Shown: piece by piece, positions 38,001-47,550 of the stretch
Numbering within the stretch: position 1 is the stretch's first letter
Layout of the letters: each line of letters starts with the position of its first letter
Origin: Roseiarcus sp963780825
Lineage (GTDB): Bacteria; Pseudomonadota; Alphaproteobacteria; Rhizobiales; Beijerinckiaceae
DNA: 64,000 bases
Reading direction: 5' to 3'
NCBI GenBank assembly: GCA_963780825.1
Contig: CAWADL010000014.1
Span: 248,001 to 312,000, forward strand
Position numbers and translations under genes: made by a program
The notes under the pieces: model-generated
Databases searched by the model: none
The model's input: the letters and a program-made list of their open reading frames with translations, nothing else
Told to the model about the DNA's origin: nothing

Positions 38001-39947
38001 ATGTTCTCTGAGTTGTCCAACAACGTCCTCCGGCGCGTCGGCGGCGCCATTCATGCGCCCGCTCGCGAAGACGACGCGCTGCTGGCTTATCTCGTCGGAA
38101 CGATTCATTCGGCGCGCGCGCCGCTATTTGCTTCGATGGCGCTGGCGCTGCTCGTCACGCTCGGCGCTTACTCAATGACCGGGGCGCCGATCTTTCTGGC
38201 GCATCTGCTCGCGCACGTCCTGATAGGCGCCGGCCGAATTCATAGGCTAGCCCTTTACGAGCGACGAAACCGCACCGAAATGACGGCGCGCGAAGTTCTG
38301 GAATTCGATGTCGCCTTCGGCGTCTGGTCGGCGTTCTATGCGTTGATCCTGGGATTGACGTGCTATCAACTGACTGCCCTTTCCCACGACGCCGATACCC
38401 TGGCGCTGGGCCTTTCCGCTTGCACCGGCTTTACCCTTGCTTTCGTCACCCGCAGTTCGGGACGCCCTCGGACGCTGCTCCTGCAGGTCGTCGGCATCGC
38501 CGCCCCGCAAATATACGCGCTGGTCACGCTGCCCGTACCGCACGGCATCATATATGCGGCGCTGGTCGGCGGATTGGTCGCCTCGTCGCTGGTGATGGGG
38601 CGGCACGGCTATCAGCGCATTGTCGCGCTGTTCGAAGCCGACGACGCCAACCGGCGCATGGCGCGTCATGACATGCTGACCGGGTTGCTGAACCGCTTCG
38701 CCATCAATCAGGCCTTCCCACAAGCGCTAGCCGAAGCCGAGGACAAGCCGGGCGAAGCACTGGCGGTCGTCATCGTCGATCTCGATCGCTTCAAGGAGAT
38801 CAACGACACGCTGGGTCATGCCGTCGGCGATGGCGTCATCGTGGAAACAGCCCGGCGGTTGACCGCATTGGCGGGACCGGACTGGCGTGTGGCGCGGATG
38901 GGCGGCGACGAATTCATGATCATCGCGCGGGGCCGTGGATTCCGGAGCGAAGACGTCGAGGCCATCGGCGAAAGAATTGTCGCCGCCCTGTCGCGTCCGT
39001 TCGAGATCGATCGACTTGCCGTCCCCGGCAGCGCCAGTGTCGGCGTTGCGGTCTATCCCGAGCACGGCCGCGAAATGGCGGAGCTGATGAAATATGCCGA
39101 CTTCGCGCTGTATGAGGCTAAGCGCGGCGGTCGCGGACGATGCCGATTGTTTGACGCATCGATGCGCGACCGCCTGGCCGAAGAGCGGCTCCTGGAGAGC
39201 GAGCTCGAACAGGCGATCCGTGAGAATCAATTTGAAGTTTGGTATCAACCGATTCAGAACATCGAAACCGGCGCGGTTCGCGGCTACGAAGCGCTGGTCA
39301 GGTGGCGCCATCCAACCCGCGGCCTGGTTTCGCCCGCCGTTTTCGTGCCGATCGCCGAACAGAACGGCTCGATTCTCGCCATCGGCCAGATCGTGCTGGA
39401 AATCGCCTGCGAAACCGCGTCGCAATGGGACCGGCGCGTCTCCATCGCGGTCAACCTCAGTCCGAGCCAATTCCGCCGGCCCGGGCTGCTGGTCGAAGGC
39501 GTCAAACGCGCACTGGCGCGCTCGAAGATCGAGCCGGAGCGGCTTTATCTGGAGATCACCGAATCGCTCTTGATGGAGGACACGCCCCAGACACGCGCGG
39601 CTATCAACGAGCTTGCCGCCCTCGGCGTCAAATTCTCACTCGACGATTTCGGCATCGGCTATTCCTCGCTCGCCTACATCCAGAGCTATCCGTTCTCGAA
39701 GATCAAGATCGACCGCAAGTTCGTCGAGAACATCGACACCGACCCTGTCTCCAGCGCAATCGTCGCTTCGGTCTGCGTGCTGGCGGAGCGCACCCGCATG
39801 GACGTGATCGCCGAAGGCGTGGAGACGCCGGTACAAAGCCGAGCGCTACGCGAGCTCGGCGTCGAACTGGCGCAAGGCTATCTGTACGGCCGGCCGGCGC
39901 GGCTGGTAACCCCGCCGCCAAAGCTACAACTGGTGGCCTCGCGCTGA
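38001..39947 (+). CDS. Membrane GGDEF-EAL cyclic-di-GMP protein
   Basis: 648-aa protein. The N-terminal 200 residues hold about five hydrophobic segments (LFASMALALLVTLGAYSM; ALILGLTCYQLTALS; LVGGLVASSLVMG). A GGDEF domain follows (HDMLTGLLNRFAI; RMGGDEF near residue 300) with an intact active site but no RXXD inhibitory site before it. Then an EAL domain (YEALVRWRHP near 430; LEITESLLM; SLDDFGIGYSSLAYI; VIAEGVET) with its main catalytic residues. It could make or break cyclic-di-GMP. It lies between queA and tgt on the same strand with short gaps, an unusual place for such a gene. Confidence 0.95.
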   Translation: MFSELSNNVLRRVGGAIHAPAREDDALLAYLVGTIHSARAPLFASMALALLVTLGAYSMTGAPIFLAHLLAHVLIGAGRIHRLALYERRNRTEMTAREVLEFDVAFGVWSAFYALILGLTCYQLTALSHDADTLALGLSACTGFTLAFVTRSSGRPRTLLLQVVGIAAPQIYALVTLPVPHGIIYAALVGGLVASSLVMGRHGYQRIVALFEADDANRRMARHDMLTGLLNRFAINQAFPQALAEAEDKPGEALAVVIVDLDRFKEINDTLGHAVGDGVIVETARRLTALAGPDWRVARMGGDEFMIIARGRGFRSEDVEAIGERIVAALSRPFEIDRLAVPGSASVGVAVYPEHGREMAELMKYADFALYEAKRGGRGRCRLFDASMRDRLAEERLLESELEQAIRENQFEVWYQPIQNIETGAVRGYEALVRWRHPTRGLVSPAVFVPIAEQNGSILAIGQIVLEIACETASQWDRRVSIAVNLSPSQFRRPGLLVEGVKRALARSKIEPERLYLEITESLLMEDTPQTRAAINELAALGVKFSLDDFGIGYSSLAYIQSYPFSKIKIDRKFVENIDTDPVSSAIVASVCVLAERTRMDVIAEGVETPVQSRALRELGVELAQGYLYGRPARLVTPPPKLQLVASR

Positions 39948-40011
39948 TCGTGGATTTGCCAGCGCGATCGCGAAGACGCTAGGGGACGCGGCTCCTAGGG
40001 CCCGCGCGAAA

Positions 40012-41154
40012 ATGTCCAACCATAACGAATTTCTCTTTCGTCTCATCGCCCGTGACGGCGCGGCGCGGCGCGGCGAGATTTCTACCCCGCGCGGCGTTAT
40101 CCGCACGCCCGCCTTCATGCCGGTCGGCACGGCGGGAACCGTCAAGGCGATGTATCCGCAGGATGTCGCGGCGCTCGGCGCCGACATCGTGCTCGGCAAC
40201 ACCTACCATCTGATGCTGAACCCAGGCGCCGAGCGCGTCGCGCGGCTCGGCGGCCTGCACGCCTTCATGCAATGGCCGCGGCCGATCCTCACCGATTCCG
40301 GCGGCTTCCAAGTGATGAGCCTGGCGAAATTGCGCAAGCTCGACGAACGCGGCGTCATTTTCCAATCTCACATCGACGGCTCGCGCCACGAACTCACGCC
40401 CGAGCGCGCGATGGAGATCCAGGCCCTGCTCGGCTCGGACATCCAGATGCAATTCGACGAATGCGTGCGCTTGCCCTGTTCTTATGAGGAGGCCGAGCGC
40501 GCGATGCGGCTTTCGCTTCGCTGGGCGGAGCGCTCGCGCCGCGCCTTCGCCGGCGGCCCCGGACAGGCGGCCTTCGGCATCGTGCAAGGCGGCGCTGAGC
40601 CCAAGCTGCGCGTCGAGAGCGCGCGCGCCCTGGCGGATATGGATTTTCATGGATTGGCGATCGGCGGCCTTGCCGTCGGCGAGCCGCAGGCGGTGATGCT
40701 CGAAATGATCGAGGCGGTAGAGCCTTTCCTGCCTGCCTCAAAACCCCGCTATTTGATGGGCGTCGGGACGCCCGACGACCTGCTCGCCTCGATCGCGCGC
40801 GGCGTCGACATGTTTGACTGCGTCATGCCGACCCGGGCCGGAAGACACGGCCTCGCCTATACCCGCAATGGCCGCATGAACCTGAAGAACGCGCGCTTCA
40901 CCGACGACCCACGTCCGATCGACGAACATTCCACGGCGCCGGCCGGTCGAATGTTTTCACGCGCTTATCTGCGTCATCTCGTGAAAAACGGGGAAATTCT
41001 CGGCATGATGGCCCTAACGGCGATCAATCTTGCATATTTCCAAGAGCTTATGGCGGGCGCCCGCACCGCGATCGAAGCCGGAGGCTTTCAAACCTTCGCC
41101 GAAGAGGCGAGAGAGCGGTGGCGGCGCGGCGAAAATGAGGCGCCTAAGAATTGA
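40012..41154 (+). CDS. tgt: tRNA-guanine(34) transglycosylase lacking the zinc site
   Basis: 380-aa enzyme that exchanges guanine-34 for preQ1 in tRNAs with GUN anticodons. Substrate motifs are intact: ILTDSGGFQVMSLAKL with the catalytic-site aspartate, AFGIVQGGAEPKLR, GLAIGGLAVGE and the nucleophile region MFDCVMPTRAGRHG. The C-terminal zinc motif (normally CXCXXC and a later histidine in TEHN or TWHN) reads EHSTAPAGR and TAIN here, so all four ligands are replaced. No other reading frame restores them, and the surrounding FSRAYLRHL is conserved. Start ATG 40012. A terminator-like hairpin follows at 41186. Confidence 0.93.
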   Translation: MSNHNEFLFRLIARDGAARRGEISTPRGVIRTPAFMPVGTAGTVKAMYPQDVAALGADIVLGNTYHLMLNPGAERVARLGGLHAFMQWPRPILTDSGGFQVMSLAKLRKLDERGVIFQSHIDGSRHELTPERAMEIQALLGSDIQMQFDECVRLPCSYEEAERAMRLSLRWAERSRRAFAGGPGQAAFGIVQGGAEPKLRVESARALADMDFHGLAIGGLAVGEPQAVMLEMIEAVEPFLPASKPRYLMGVGTPDDLLASIARGVDMFDCVMPTRAGRHGLAYTRNGRMNLKNARFTDDPRPIDEHSTAPAGRMFSRAYLRHLVKNGEILGMMALTAINLAYFQELMAGARTAIEAGGFQTFAEEARERWRRGENEAPKN

Positions 41155-41185
41155 GCAAATGAAAAAGTGACGACCCGAAATAAAA

Positions 41186-41217
41186 CAAGGCCGGAGCTCT
41201 CGCCCCGGCCTTGTATT
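41186..41217. terminator. Terminator hairpin, possibly bidirectional
   Basis: CAAGGCCGG and CCGGCCTTG pair around a 10-base loop. On the plus strand TATTG follows; on the minus strand TTTTATTTC follows, a stronger U-tract. It could end tgt transcription, or a minus-strand transcript from the gap beyond it. Confidence 0.7.
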
Positions 41218-41593
41218 GTGGCCCGTTCCTTTGCGGCCGGAAAGCTTGCTACGCGTCTAAAACTCTTGGAGAGCCGCGCGAATTCAACCTTCCTGCCCTC
41301 GTCCTCCCACAGACTCGGCGTACGGCGCTCCCCTCGGGTTGGGGTGGCGGCCTCCTTTTGCTACGCGGACACTTTCTAGAACATTGGTGACGCGGTGTCA
41401 CCATCTTGAGCAACGCTGCCATGCATTTTTTTTAAAACGCCGCAATTTTGTCCATTTGGCTGCCACGCCGCACAAAGGTTCCGGTTAAGCATGCATCCCC
41501 GAGCTTTCGCCGCGGGGATCGTTGTCGTAAACAGCCCGCATCTCGCCTACCGCGTGCTGCAACGCGGCAAGGTTTACGCCCCACGGAGCCTAC
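41218..41593. other. tgt-eno gap with an operator-like palindrome
   Basis: No convincing gene in 376 bases. A perfect 7-bp inverted repeat TGGTGAC-GCGGT-GTCACCA lies at 41385-41403, about 190 bases before eno, and an A/T tract CATTTTTTTTAAAACG follows near 41424. These fit a regulated eno promoter. A minus-strand transcript ending at the 41186 hairpin is possible, but no known RNA family was recognised. Confidence 0.45.
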
Positions 41594-42874
41594 ATGACCG
41601 CCATCATCGACATCGTCGCGCGGGAAATCCTCGATAGCCGTGGCAATCCCACGGTCGAGGTCGACGTGACCCTGGAAGACGGCTCGATGGGCCGCGCCGC
41701 CGTTCCCTCCGGCGCTTCGACAGGCGCGCATGAAGCGGTCGAATTGCGCGATGGCGACAAGAGCCGGTTCGGCGGCAAGGGCGTGTTGAAGGCGGTCGAG
41801 GCGGTCAATCGCGACATTTTCGATGCGATTTCCGGGTTCGAGGCCGAGGACCAGATCAAGATCGATCAGACGATGATCGAGCTCGACGGCACCCCGAACA
41901 AGGCCAAACTTGGCGCGAACGCGATTTTGGGGGTCTCGCTGGCGGTCGCCAAGGCGGCCGCGGAAGCGTCGGGGCTGCCGCTGTACCGCTATGTTGGCGG
42001 GACGACGGCGCGGGTGCTTCCGACGCCAATGATGAACGTCGTGAACGGCGGCGTGCACGCCGACAATCCGATCGACTTCCAGGAATTCATGATCATGCCG
42101 GTCGGCGCGCCGACGCTGCGTGAGGCGGTGCGCTGGGGTTCGCAGGTCTTCCAGACCCTGAAAGGGTTATTGAAGAAGGCCGGGCTCAACACCAACGTCG
42201 GTGACGAGGGTGGTTTCGCGCCCAACCTGCCCTCCGCGGAAGCCGCGCTCGACTACTGCATGAAGGCGATCGAAGAGGCCGGTTTCAAGCCCGGGCAGGA
42301 TATCGCACTGGCGCTCGACCCAGCTTCGACCGAATTCTTCAAGGACGGCGCCTATGTCTACAGCGGCGAGAACAAGACCCGGTCGATCGAGGAACAGGTC
42401 GAATATCTCGGCAAGCTGGTCGCCGCTTATCCGATCCTGTCGATCGAAGATGGGCTTGCCGAAGATGATTGGAAGGGCTGGAAACTCGCCACCGAAAAGC
42501 TCGGGGCGAAGTTGCAGCTCGTCGGCGATGATTTATTCGTGACCAACGTGACCCGGCTGGAGCGCGGCATCAAGGAAGGCGTCGCGAACTCCATCCTCAT
42601 CAAGGTCAACCAGATCGGCTCGCTCACGGAAACGCTCGCCGCCGTCGATATGGCGCATCGCGCGGGCTACACCGCGGTGATGTCGCATCGCTCCGGCGAG
42701 ACCGAGGATTCGACCATCGCCGACCTCGCCGTCGCCACCAACTGCGGGCAGATCAAGACCGGCTCGCTCGCGCGCTCAGACAGGCTCGCCAAATACAACC
42801 AGCTCATCCGCATCGAAGAGGAGCTCGGCAGCCAAGCCAAGTTCGCCGGCCGCGCCGCCGTGAAGGTAGGTTGA
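41594..42874 (+). CDS. eno: Enolase
   Basis: 426-aa glycolytic enzyme converting 2-phosphoglycerate to phosphoenolpyruvate, also part of the RNA degradosome in many bacteria. It has IVAREILDSRGNPTVEVDV at the N-terminus, the magnesium and catalytic sites in ALDPASTEFF, SIEDGLAEDDW and LVGDDLFVTN, and the signature ILIKVNQIGSLTETL followed by SHRSGETEDSTIADLAVA. Length and motifs are standard. ATG 41594. ftsB lies downstream, an order conserved in many alphaproteobacteria, here separated by repeats. Confidence 0.98.
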   Translation: MTAIIDIVAREILDSRGNPTVEVDVTLEDGSMGRAAVPSGASTGAHEAVELRDGDKSRFGGKGVLKAVEAVNRDIFDAISGFEAEDQIKIDQTMIELDGTPNKAKLGANAILGVSLAVAKAAAEASGLPLYRYVGGTTARVLPTPMMNVVNGGVHADNPIDFQEFMIMPVGAPTLREAVRWGSQVFQTLKGLLKKAGLNTNVGDEGGFAPNLPSAEAALDYCMKAIEEAGFKPGQDIALALDPASTEFFKDGAYVYSGENKTRSIEEQVEYLGKLVAAYPILSIEDGLAEDDWKGWKLATEKLGAKLQLVGDDLFVTNVTRLERGIKEGVANSILIKVNQIGSLTETLAAVDMAHRAGYTAVMSHRSGETEDSTIADLAVATNCGQIKTGSLARSDRLAKYNQLIRIEEELGSQAKFAGRAAVKVG

Positions 42875-42891
42875 GGCGCCGCCGCCACTGG

Positions 42892-43150
42892 GACCGCGGG
42901 CGTCCCGCCCGCTCTTCGCCGCCGTTCCGCGCTGAGTTAGAGGCGAAGCAATTGCGGTGATCGAGGGCCTGCTATCCCTCCCCCTTGTGGGGGAGGGCAA
43001 AGGTGGGGGGTCGGTAAAACTTACCGGACGGGGGGTCTCGCGGGCTACCCCCTCCCCGGCCCTCCCCACAAGGGGGGAGGGAGTTCGCGGCGCGGGCAGT
43101 TCATCAGGCAAAATGCGCAGAATTGCTCCGCCTAACCGCCCAAGTTAGCG
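42892..43150. repeat. Half family C repeat followed by family D repeat, copy 2
   Basis: 42892-42913 reads CACTGGGACCGCGGGCGTCC, one arm of family C. 42930-43150 is a family D element: GCTGAGTTAGAGGCGAAGCA at the left end, CGCCCAAGTTAGCG at the right, and a core pairing CCCTCCCCCTTGTGGGGGAG with CCTCCCCACAAGGGGGGAGG. Together they fill the eno-ftsB gap; no gene is seen. Confidence 0.78.
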
Positions 43151-43228
43151 TCGGCGGCCGGGCCGCCCGCGGTCTCACCGACGACCAGGGCTAACAAATC
43201 CTTAACCGCGCGCGCCCATAGTGCGCTC

Positions 43229-43555
43229 ATGTCGTTCCGCTCACGCGCGCGCGCGATCCTCATCCCGCTGTTCTTCTATGCCGTGCTCGGCAGCGCGAGC
43301 GGCTATCTTGTGTACAATGCCTCGCGTGGGCAGCACGGCACCGAAGCCCGCCTCGCCTTCGATCGCGAGACGCACGAACTCAACGACCAGCTCGCGAAAC
43401 TTACCGACGAGCGCGAGCGCTGGCGACGGCTCGTCAATTCGCTGCGCAATAAATCGATCGATCGCGATCTGCTCGACGAAGTCGCGCGCGACCGCCTGGA
43501 TCGCGCCAACAAAGACGATGTTGTGATCTTCACCGCCGCCCCGCCGCGGCGTTAA
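43229..43555 (+). CDS. ftsB: Septum formation initiator, FtsB/DivIC family
   Basis: 108-aa bitopic division protein. A short cytoplasmic N-terminus, one membrane helix (ILIPLFFYAVLGSASGYLVY, residues about 10-30), then a periplasmic coiled coil (RETHELNDQLAKLTDERERW) and the family motif KSIDRDLLDEVARDRL. In E. coli, FtsB joins FtsL and FtsQ in the divisome. It lies downstream of eno, as is common in alphaproteobacteria. ATG 43229. Confidence 0.92.
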   Translation: MSFRSRARAILIPLFFYAVLGSASGYLVYNASRGQHGTEARLAFDRETHELNDQLAKLTDERERWRRLVNSLRNKSIDRDLLDEVARDRLDRANKDDVVIFTAAPPRR

Positions 43556-43589
43556 GCCTGAGACCCGCCTGTTTGGCTTTTGGCGAAGA

Positions 43590-43796
43590 CCTTGGTGTGA
43601 TCGACGGCCTGCAATCCCCTCCCCACGGGGGTCGCGGCTTGGCCGTGGCCCTCCGATAGGGCGGCTCTCGCGGGTACCCCCACCCCGGCCCTCCACAAGG
43701 GGGGAGGGAGTTCGCGACGGCGGCGGTTCTCCAATCATCGACGCAATCGCCTCGCCCTAACTTAGCGCCTATAGGCGGGACGCCCGGTCCCAGGAG
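43590..43796. repeat. Family D repeat, copy 3, followed by half family C repeat
   Basis: The left part reads CCTTGGTGTGATCGACGGCC and CCCCTCCCCACGGGGGTCGC, matching copy 1 at 9118. The right part has CCACAAGGGGGGAGGGAGTT and ends CTAACTTAGCGCCTATAGG (about 43757-43775), the same end as the element at 1346. GGCGGGACGCCCGGTCCCAGG (to 43793) is a family C arm. The HDAC-like gene starts 10 bases later. Confidence 0.75.
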
Positions 43797-43803
43797 CGCT
43801 GTC

Positions 43804-44925
43804 GTGCGATCCCTCGCTAAAAAGACGCTGCCGCCGCTCTATGTCGGGGCCGAGATATTCGCTCATCCCGCCTTTCCGCCACCGCATCCGCTGGCCTTTC
43901 CGCGCGCCGGCCATGTCGAGGCGCTGTGCCGCGCGCTCGGTTGGCTGGACGACGCCTATGTCGCGAGCCGACCAGCCACCCAAGTCGAACTCGCCCGCTA
44001 TCACGATCCCGAATACATCGAGGCGGTCGCTCGCGCCGACCGCGAGCAATCCGTCGACCCCGCCGTGCGAACGCGCTTCAACCTGGGCACGCGCGCCAAC
44101 CCGATATTTCCCCGCGTGTTCGAACGCGCGTCGACCGCCGTCGGGGGATCGTTGCTCGCGGCGCGGCGCGCTTGGGAGGGGCGCATCGTCTTTCATCCCG
44201 CAGGCGGCACCCACCACGGCGGAAAGGCCCGCGCCAACGGCTTTTGCTTCTTTAACGATCCGGTGTTCGCGATCCTGGAGTTTTTGGCGCTTGGCGCCGC
44301 ACGCGTGGCCTATGTGGACTTCGACGCGCATCACGGCGACGGGGTCGAGGACGCCTTCGCTGACGATCCGCGCGTCATGACGATCTCGATCCACGAAGCC
44401 GATCGCTGGCCGCGCACCGGCGCGCTGCAGGATCGCCGCGGCGGAAACGCGCGCAACATGCCGGTCCCGCGCGGTCTCAACGACGACGAATTCGCGACGT
44501 TGGTTGATGACGCGGTCGTGCCGCTGGTGACCGGCTTTGGCGCCGATGCGTTGGTCATAGTCACCGGCGCCGACGCACTGGCGGGCGACCCGCTCGCGAA
44601 GCTCAGCCTTTCCAACGGGGCCTTATGGCGGGCGGTCGAAAGCGTCGCGGCGTTGACGCCCGCGATCGTTGTGCTGGGTGGCGGCGGCTACCACCCTTGG
44701 AACGTCTCGCGCGGTTGGAGCGGCCTCTGGGGGCGGCTTGCCGGATTTCCGTTTCCGAACCCGCTACCCGAGGCCGCGCAGGGTCTGCTGGCGGCGCTCG
44801 CGCCTTATCGCCCGCGCGGGCAGGAGATTGATCCAAGCTGGATGACGACACTCGCCGATCCGCCCCGCGGCGGCGCGGTGCGCGAGGAGATTCGCCGAAT
44901 TGTCGACGCGAGCTTAGCGCCTTGA
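43804..44925 (+). CDS. Histone deacetylase-like amidohydrolase (AcuC/HDAC superfamily)
   Basis: 373-aa zinc-dependent deacetylase of the arginase/HDAC fold, acting on acetylated lysine, polyamines or similar amides. The active-site residues are visible: HPAGGTHHGGKARANGFCFF with the His-His pair, VAYVDFDAHHGDGVEDAF with the Asp and His metal ligands, VTGADALAGDPLAKLSLS with the second Asp, and VLGGGGYHPWNVSRGW. The start is GTG at 43804. The substrate is unknown. It converges with the Hint-domain gene (1 base between stop codons). Confidence 0.9.
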   Translation: MRSLAKKTLPPLYVGAEIFAHPAFPPPHPLAFPRAGHVEALCRALGWLDDAYVASRPATQVELARYHDPEYIEAVARADREQSVDPAVRTRFNLGTRANPIFPRVFERASTAVGGSLLAARRAWEGRIVFHPAGGTHHGGKARANGFCFFNDPVFAILEFLALGAARVAYVDFDAHHGDGVEDAFADDPRVMTISIHEADRWPRTGALQDRRGGNARNMPVPRGLNDDEFATLVDDAVVPLVTGFGADALVIVTGADALAGDPLAKLSLSNGALWRAVESVAALTPAIVVLGGGGYHPWNVSRGWSGLWGRLAGFPFPNPLPEAAQGLLAALAPYRPRGQEIDPSWMTTLADPPRGGAVREEIRRIVDASLAP

Positions 44926-44926
44926 T

Positions 44927-47550
44927 TCAAGCCGCCCGCGCAGCTGGCCGCCTCTCGATGCGTCGCCAGTAGTACCCCTCGCCCGCCAGATCGACGATCA
45001 CATTCCGCGCCCCCGCGGGAAGCAGCGTGACGCCGGTCGTCCAGCGATGCGTAAAGCGTCCCTCGGCAAACTCAGCGGCATGCCAGCCCGCCGCGAAGTC
45101 CTCATCAAGCGCGACCTCCGCGCCGTCGATCTGCAAGCTCCGAATGCAGAGACCGAGTTCGCGCACGTCCTCGCTTTCGGCGACCGTATGCGCGGGAACA
45201 AACACGTTCGAACGCAGCTCGATCGAGCGGCCGCCGGGAGGAAGCGTGACGGCGAGACGGGTATCAGACAAACGGACCGCCTCGACCCTGATCGCATCTA
45301 CGAGGACATGCGCGTCTGCCTCGCCGACGAGCTCACAACCTTGCTCGGCCAGCCGCGCGAGCAACGCGCCTTTGCCGCCGCGACCTGCGGTCCTGCGTTG
45401 AACATCGGCAGACAAGTCTCCGCCCAATGTTTCGGTCGAAAGTCGGGATGCGCTTCGACGAAGGCGCCGCCATTGGCGAAGCCGGTTCGGTTGCCACAGT
45501 CGAGATAGGATTCGGCGGGCATACCCTCGGCGAGAAGGATGTCGTGCGCGTCGAGCTCGACGTGCCAATATTCAACGCGCTCCTGTTCGATCTGAACGAC
45601 GGAGCGTCCGTTGAGCAGACACGAGATCGGAATCAACGCCGCGTCGCACGCCACGCTGTGGCCAGGCGAAAGCCAGAGATCGCGCTGCGGCAAGCCTTCG
45701 CCAAAGGCATCGGCCGAAACCCGCACGGGCCACACGGAGGCAGGATCGGGGTGACGGGAAATGTCGACCCGGCGATGCCCGATCCAAACAATCGGTCGCA
45801 ACACGCCAGAGGCGGTGACCGCGAGATCGCCGACGCGCAGATTTTCGACGGCGATCTCGCCGCGCTCAGTGAGGATGCGCGTTCCCCGGCCATAGCAAGG
45901 CGCGTTGCCCGCGGTCACCACCGCTTGCGCGGGTAGGCCTTGCACGCTGAACGGGCTGACACCCGCGCCGCCGGGCTCCCAGTTCCAGAGATAGGCGCCA
46001 ACGACCGACCCATTTCCGTCCTGCGACCAGGCCTGGTAGAACGCACTATAGAGGTTGGCCTGCAACGTTGGGTCGGCGGTCGCGTTATCCGCGTTGCCGT
46101 TTTCGTCATAGCCGGGCGTCGCCGGAGAAGAGGCCGCATCAGATGAGTTTGCATAGCCGAGTTCGGTGAACAGCAGAGGCTTTCCGATCGCCGCTGCGAC
46201 ACCCTGGTAATAGCTGATCAGTGACTGGTTGCCCGTCACCGACAGTGTTGTTGTGTCAGTCGGCTTCTGCGTCCATCCAGCAATCAGTTGCGAAACCGTC
46301 GGGTTGGCGAGGTCGGAGATCGGCGCGTATTCGTCGATCCCGACGTAGTCCAACTGGTTCCAGAAACTGATCTGGGTCGTGATGTTCCCCGTCCCCACAG
46401 GGAGGCCCGAGCCGCCGTATTGCCAAGGCGAATCCGAGTCGTCCCAGTCAGCCCCATAGGTCAGTTTCCCCGTGAATACCGCATGGACGGCGTTGATGAT
46501 GCTTGTCCAGTAGGGCAGGTAGGTGGACCCGGCAAGCTGATCGAGCTCGACTCCGATGGAGAAGATCGAGGCGCCATTGGCCTGAGCCAACTCGGCTTGG
46601 CCCACGAGCATCGACTGATAACTGGCGAAGAACGAATTCGCGCCGGTGCTGCCGGCGGCGCCCGGGTTGTAGTAGGTGCGCCATTCCGAGTTGGAATAGC
46701 CGGCGTTGAGCGGGTTGGTGTCGCCATTATAGTCGGCGGGCAGGAAATCGATGATCGGCCTGACCATTACGCCCAGGCCCAGGCCCACGGCGTTAGAAAT
46801 CGTCGTTGCAATATGGTCGTCGGTCTCGGTGAACCCGCCGGGAACGTCGTTGTCGTAGACCGTGTTGTGTTCGGCATCGATGCCGAAGTCAGCAACCACA
46901 GCGATGGCGTTGACATTCGCCGCTACCGCCTGTGGCAACGAATTGGCGTTTGCAAAGGAGCCATAGATGTCGGCGACATAGTTGACGCCGTTGAACGTGA
47001 ACTTCGGCGCCGCCAACTCACCCTGGTAGCTCGCGAGCGTTCGATCGGTGAATGGCGCGGCTACAGCGGAGGAGCCGCCAGCGGTGGCGTCGAGCGTCCA
47101 CGAGCCGCCGCCACTGGCGCCGCCAACCACATGCGTGGCGGCGGCAACTTCGACGCCGCTCGCGTAAGCCGAGAGATTGGCGATGAACTGCTGTCCCGTC
47201 GCGCCCGCGCCGACGTCGCAGGCGTAAAGCGCAAGATCGCCGCCGGGCGCAAGCGCCGAGCCGATCGCAGCGAGGGCGGGCGCCTCAGTCGATAGATCGC
47301 CATCATCGAGCGTCGTCGAGCCCAAATGGATCGCGCCCGCCGCACCGTGACCGACGATCGAGATCGACGAAAGGTTTGTCAGATGCTGCGCGGCGATGAT
47401 GTCAGCGATTTGTTTTACGCCATCGCTTGCGGGATCGAGCACGAAGGCTTCTTCTCCCGGCGCCAGGCCGGCAAGCAACGCCGCGAGGTCGGGCACGTCG
47501 GAGTCGATGAAGACGGCGGCTTGCACCGCGAGTTCCTTATCGTCTGACAT
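44927..47550 (-). CDS. DUF4347-glycosidase-Hint multidomain protein (frameshifted)
   Basis: About 874 aa. Residues about 8-165 are a DUF4347 domain (VFIDSDVPDLAALLAGL; SISIVGHGAAGAIHLGSTTL; LALYACDVGAG). Residues about 175-535 form a TIM-barrel glycosidase-like domain with candidate catalytic glutamates in FSIGVELDQL and LLFTELGYANS, broadly like GH113. Residues about 549-690 are a Hint_2-type domain: CYGRGTRILTERGEIAVENL with the leading Cys, then DLWLSPGHSV. A beta-rich tail follows. A missing base near 45375 breaks the frame before GALLARLAEQGCEL. No Sec signal, and DUF4347 proteins are usually very large exported surface proteins, so type I secretion is likely. Confidence 0.8.

Noticed and set aside
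41218..41320. Possible tRNA or small structured RNA near 41.25 kb
   Set aside because: No T-arm consensus, acceptor pairing or anticodon arm could be made to fit.
41247..41404. 52-aa Arg-rich frame on the minus strand in the tgt-eno gap
   Set aside because: No ribosome site, its start lies inside the palindrome, and composition looks random. A small RNA remains possible.
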